Assembly (NCBI GenBank): GCA_025055075.1
Contig: JANWYV010000018.1
Location: 1 to 59,263, forward strand
Length of the DNA stretch: 59,263 nt
Direction: 5' to 3'
DNA from: Blastocatellia bacterium
Lineage (GTDB): Bacteria; Acidobacteriota; Blastocatellia; HR10
Part shown: positions 58,140 through 59,263 of the stretch, in pieces
How the letters are laid out: every line of letters begins with the position of its first letter
Position numbering within the stretch: the stretch's first letter is position 1
Notes under the pieces: generated by a model
Seen by the model: the letters and a program-made list of their open reading frames with translations, nothing else
Told to the model about the DNA's origin: nothing
Databases searched by the model: none
Program-made: the position numbers and the translations under genes

Positions 58140-59263
58140 ATGGCGGAAGCGGACGTTCGAGACGGCTCGTTCGTCATTCGACATCGCGGGATTCGGCTGA
58201 TTGTAGGGATCGGAGCGGCGCTCGGCGGACTGCTCCTTTTTTGGGGATATCCTCACGCTCGGGCGCTTCTGATCGGAACGCACAGTCTCCGCGTCGAAGA
58301 CGTCGACGCTGCGCTCTCGGCAATCCCCATCATTCCTTCCGGCGTGCGCGCGCGATTAGGCGTGCATTATCTCTACGATCCCCTGGCGTTCGATCCTCAG
58401 CGGGCCCTCGGCCATTTGCAGAGGGCCGTACATGAGCAACCCTTCGACTTCCGAAGTTGGATGCATCTCGGTCAAGGATACGAAGCCGTTGGGGATCGCG
58501 CGCGGGCGGACGCCGCCTATCGTCGAGCCATCGCCTGCGCGCCCGAGTATTTCCTCCCCCAGTGGCTCTATGCGAACTTCTTGCTCAAGCACGGAGAGCG
58601 CGAGCGCGCGATCGAAGTCTTCGCCCGCGCTGCTCGCGCGAATCCGGAGGCTGTCCCCAATATCGCCGAGCTGCTGCAAGATGTGGAGTCGCTCCAGCGA
58701 CTCGATCGTCTGGCAGCGACGGCGAGCGTGCGCGCGCGCTTGTGCGCATTCCTGCTTGCGCGTGGCGAACTCGCGTCGGCGCTCGCGCTCTGGCGCGATC
58801 TCGCGTGGGACGATGACGAGGAGACGAAGCTCTGGTTGGCGCGCGCCTTGATCTCGCGGGGAATCTCGCTCGGAGAGACCGAACGGGCGCATGCCTTGTG
58901 GCGCGCGGTGGGAGAGCGCATTTATGCTGTTGCCGGCCAGGGGCTCGTTTGGAACGGCGGGTTCGAGCACGCTTTGTTCAAGGAGCGAGTCGCCGATCCT
59001 CCACCGCCATTGCTCGGAAGCATTCGAGGATCGGACCTCTTCGATCGCGATTTCGATTGGCGGATCGAGAGCGACGAGGGCGTCGTCGCGACGATCGTTC
59101 GCGGAGATTCCCACGAAGGAGAGCGGGCACTCCGCCTCCAGTTCGTGCGGCATGAGGGCGTTCGCTTCTCCGGGATTGGACAGCTTGTGCTCCTGCATCC
59201 GGCGATGACGTACGAATTGTGCTTCGCCTATAGGGCCGATCTCCGTGGGGATCCGCGCATGCT
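58140..59263 (+). CDS. TPR-containing membrane protein of the EPS operon (cut by window edge)
   Basis: An open frame from the ATG at 58140 (a GTG at 58128 is in frame) to the window edge, 374 codons so far without stop. One N-terminal helix (about 22-40, LIVGIGAALGGLLLFWGYPHA) anchors it to the membrane. Residues about 58-160 hold tetratricopeptide-like helices: RALGHLQRAVHEQPFDFRSWMHLGQGYEAVGDRARADAAYRRAIACAPEYFLPQWLYANFLLKHGERERAIEVFARAARANPE. After more helical repeats a beta-rich part begins (about 300 on, GLVWNGGFE and GERALRLQFV), similar to carbohydrate-binding folds. TPR proteins in EPS clusters often help assembly or polymerase regulation. I cannot give a function. Confidence 0.7.
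   Translation, partial: MAEADVRDGSFVIRHRGIRLIVGIGAALGGLLLFWGYPHARALLIGTHSLRVEDVDAALSAIPIIPSGVRARLGVHYLYDPLAFDPQRALGHLQRAVHEQPFDFRSWMHLGQGYEAVGDRARADAAYRRAIACAPEYFLPQWLYANFLLKHGERERAIEVFARAARANPEAVPNIAELLQDVESLQRLDRLAATASVRARLCAFLLARGELASALALWRDLAWDDDEETKLWLARALISRGISLGETERAHALWRAVGERIYAVAGQGLVWNGGFEHALFKERVADPPPPLLGSIRGSDLFDRDFDWRIESDEGVVATIVRGDSHEGERALRLQFVRHEGVRFSGIGQLVLLHPAMTYELCFAYRADLRGDPRM

Overview
The window reads as a chromosomal segment of a GC-rich, Gram-negative-type bacterium, most likely a member of the Acidobacteriota. The reasons are an Oar-like TonB-dependent receptor with an N-terminal carboxypeptidase-regulatory-like domain, VWFA-related secreted proteins of the acidobacterial type at the left edge and at 46.2-47.1 kb, a lysine/alanine-rich histone-H1-like protein, an LpxB (so lipid A is made), and a conservative Mre/Rod elongasome. 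This placement is inferred from gene families; no rRNA gene is present. I saw no tRNA, rRNA, CRISPR array, insertion sequence or prophage.

Layout. 0-2 kb (minus): the start of a secreted VWFA-related protein and a WecA-type polyprenyl-phosphate sugar-1-phosphate transferase. 2.2-6.3 kb (plus): glycyl-tRNA synthetase, CCA-adding-type nucleotidyltransferase, class I glutamine amidotransferase. 6.3-7.0 kb: a decayed M14-deacylase tail and a non-coding stretch. 7.0-7.6 kb: PfpI/DJ-1 protein; 7.7-8.8 kb (minus): MnmA. 8.9-12.8 kb: a MoxR/NorQ-like ATPase with a giant NorD-like VWA protein. 12.8-13.3 kb: a compact transcription unit for a basic H1-like protein and a 15-residue basic peptide, with consensus-like promoter and terminator. 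13.4-17.4 kb: rmlB-rmlD-cupin-pgi. 17.4-21.4 kb (minus): ppiD-like, lpxB, mazG. 21.5-29.6 kb: mreB, mreC, mreD, pbp2, rodA and RNase G/E. 29.7-33.2 kb: TonB-dependent receptor. 33.4-35.7 kb (minus): a VKOR-DsbA fusion and a CPBP protease. 35.8-43.1 kb: PLP decarboxylase, cofactor-independent phosphoglycerate mutase and a complete glycine cleavage set apart from the shared L protein (gcvT, gcvH, gcvPA, gcvPB). 43.1-45.7 kb (minus): pgeF, DUF72, EamA transporter; acpS runs divergently. 46.2-48.4 kb (minus): acyltransferase, coiled-coil protein, VWA protein. 48.5-52.5 kb: FlK-type thioesterase (plus), then S8 protease, ECF sigma and anti-sigma (minus). 52.7-59.3 kb (plus): exopolysaccharide operon with a FecR-like protein, Wza-like exporter, Wzc-like tyrosine autokinase, PHP-type phosphatase and a TPR protein cut by the window edge.

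Genes working together. The envelope dominates: lipid-carrier priming (WecA), deoxysugar synthesis (RmlB/RmlD), lipid A (LpxB), outer-membrane folding (PpiD-like), cell elongation (Mre/PBP2/RodA) and capsule/EPS export under tyrosine phosphorylation control. One-carbon metabolism is served by the Gcv cluster. The most unusual items are the H1-like gene with its one-base-spaced micro-ORF, the anti-sigma factor carrying a C-terminal CxxCH motif, the eight-fold ~37-residue repeat in the NorD-like protein, a MnmA whose usual second catalytic cysteine is serine, an RNase G/E whose S1 domain is split by about 250 disordered residues, and alternative RNA stems over the PfpI ribosome-binding site.
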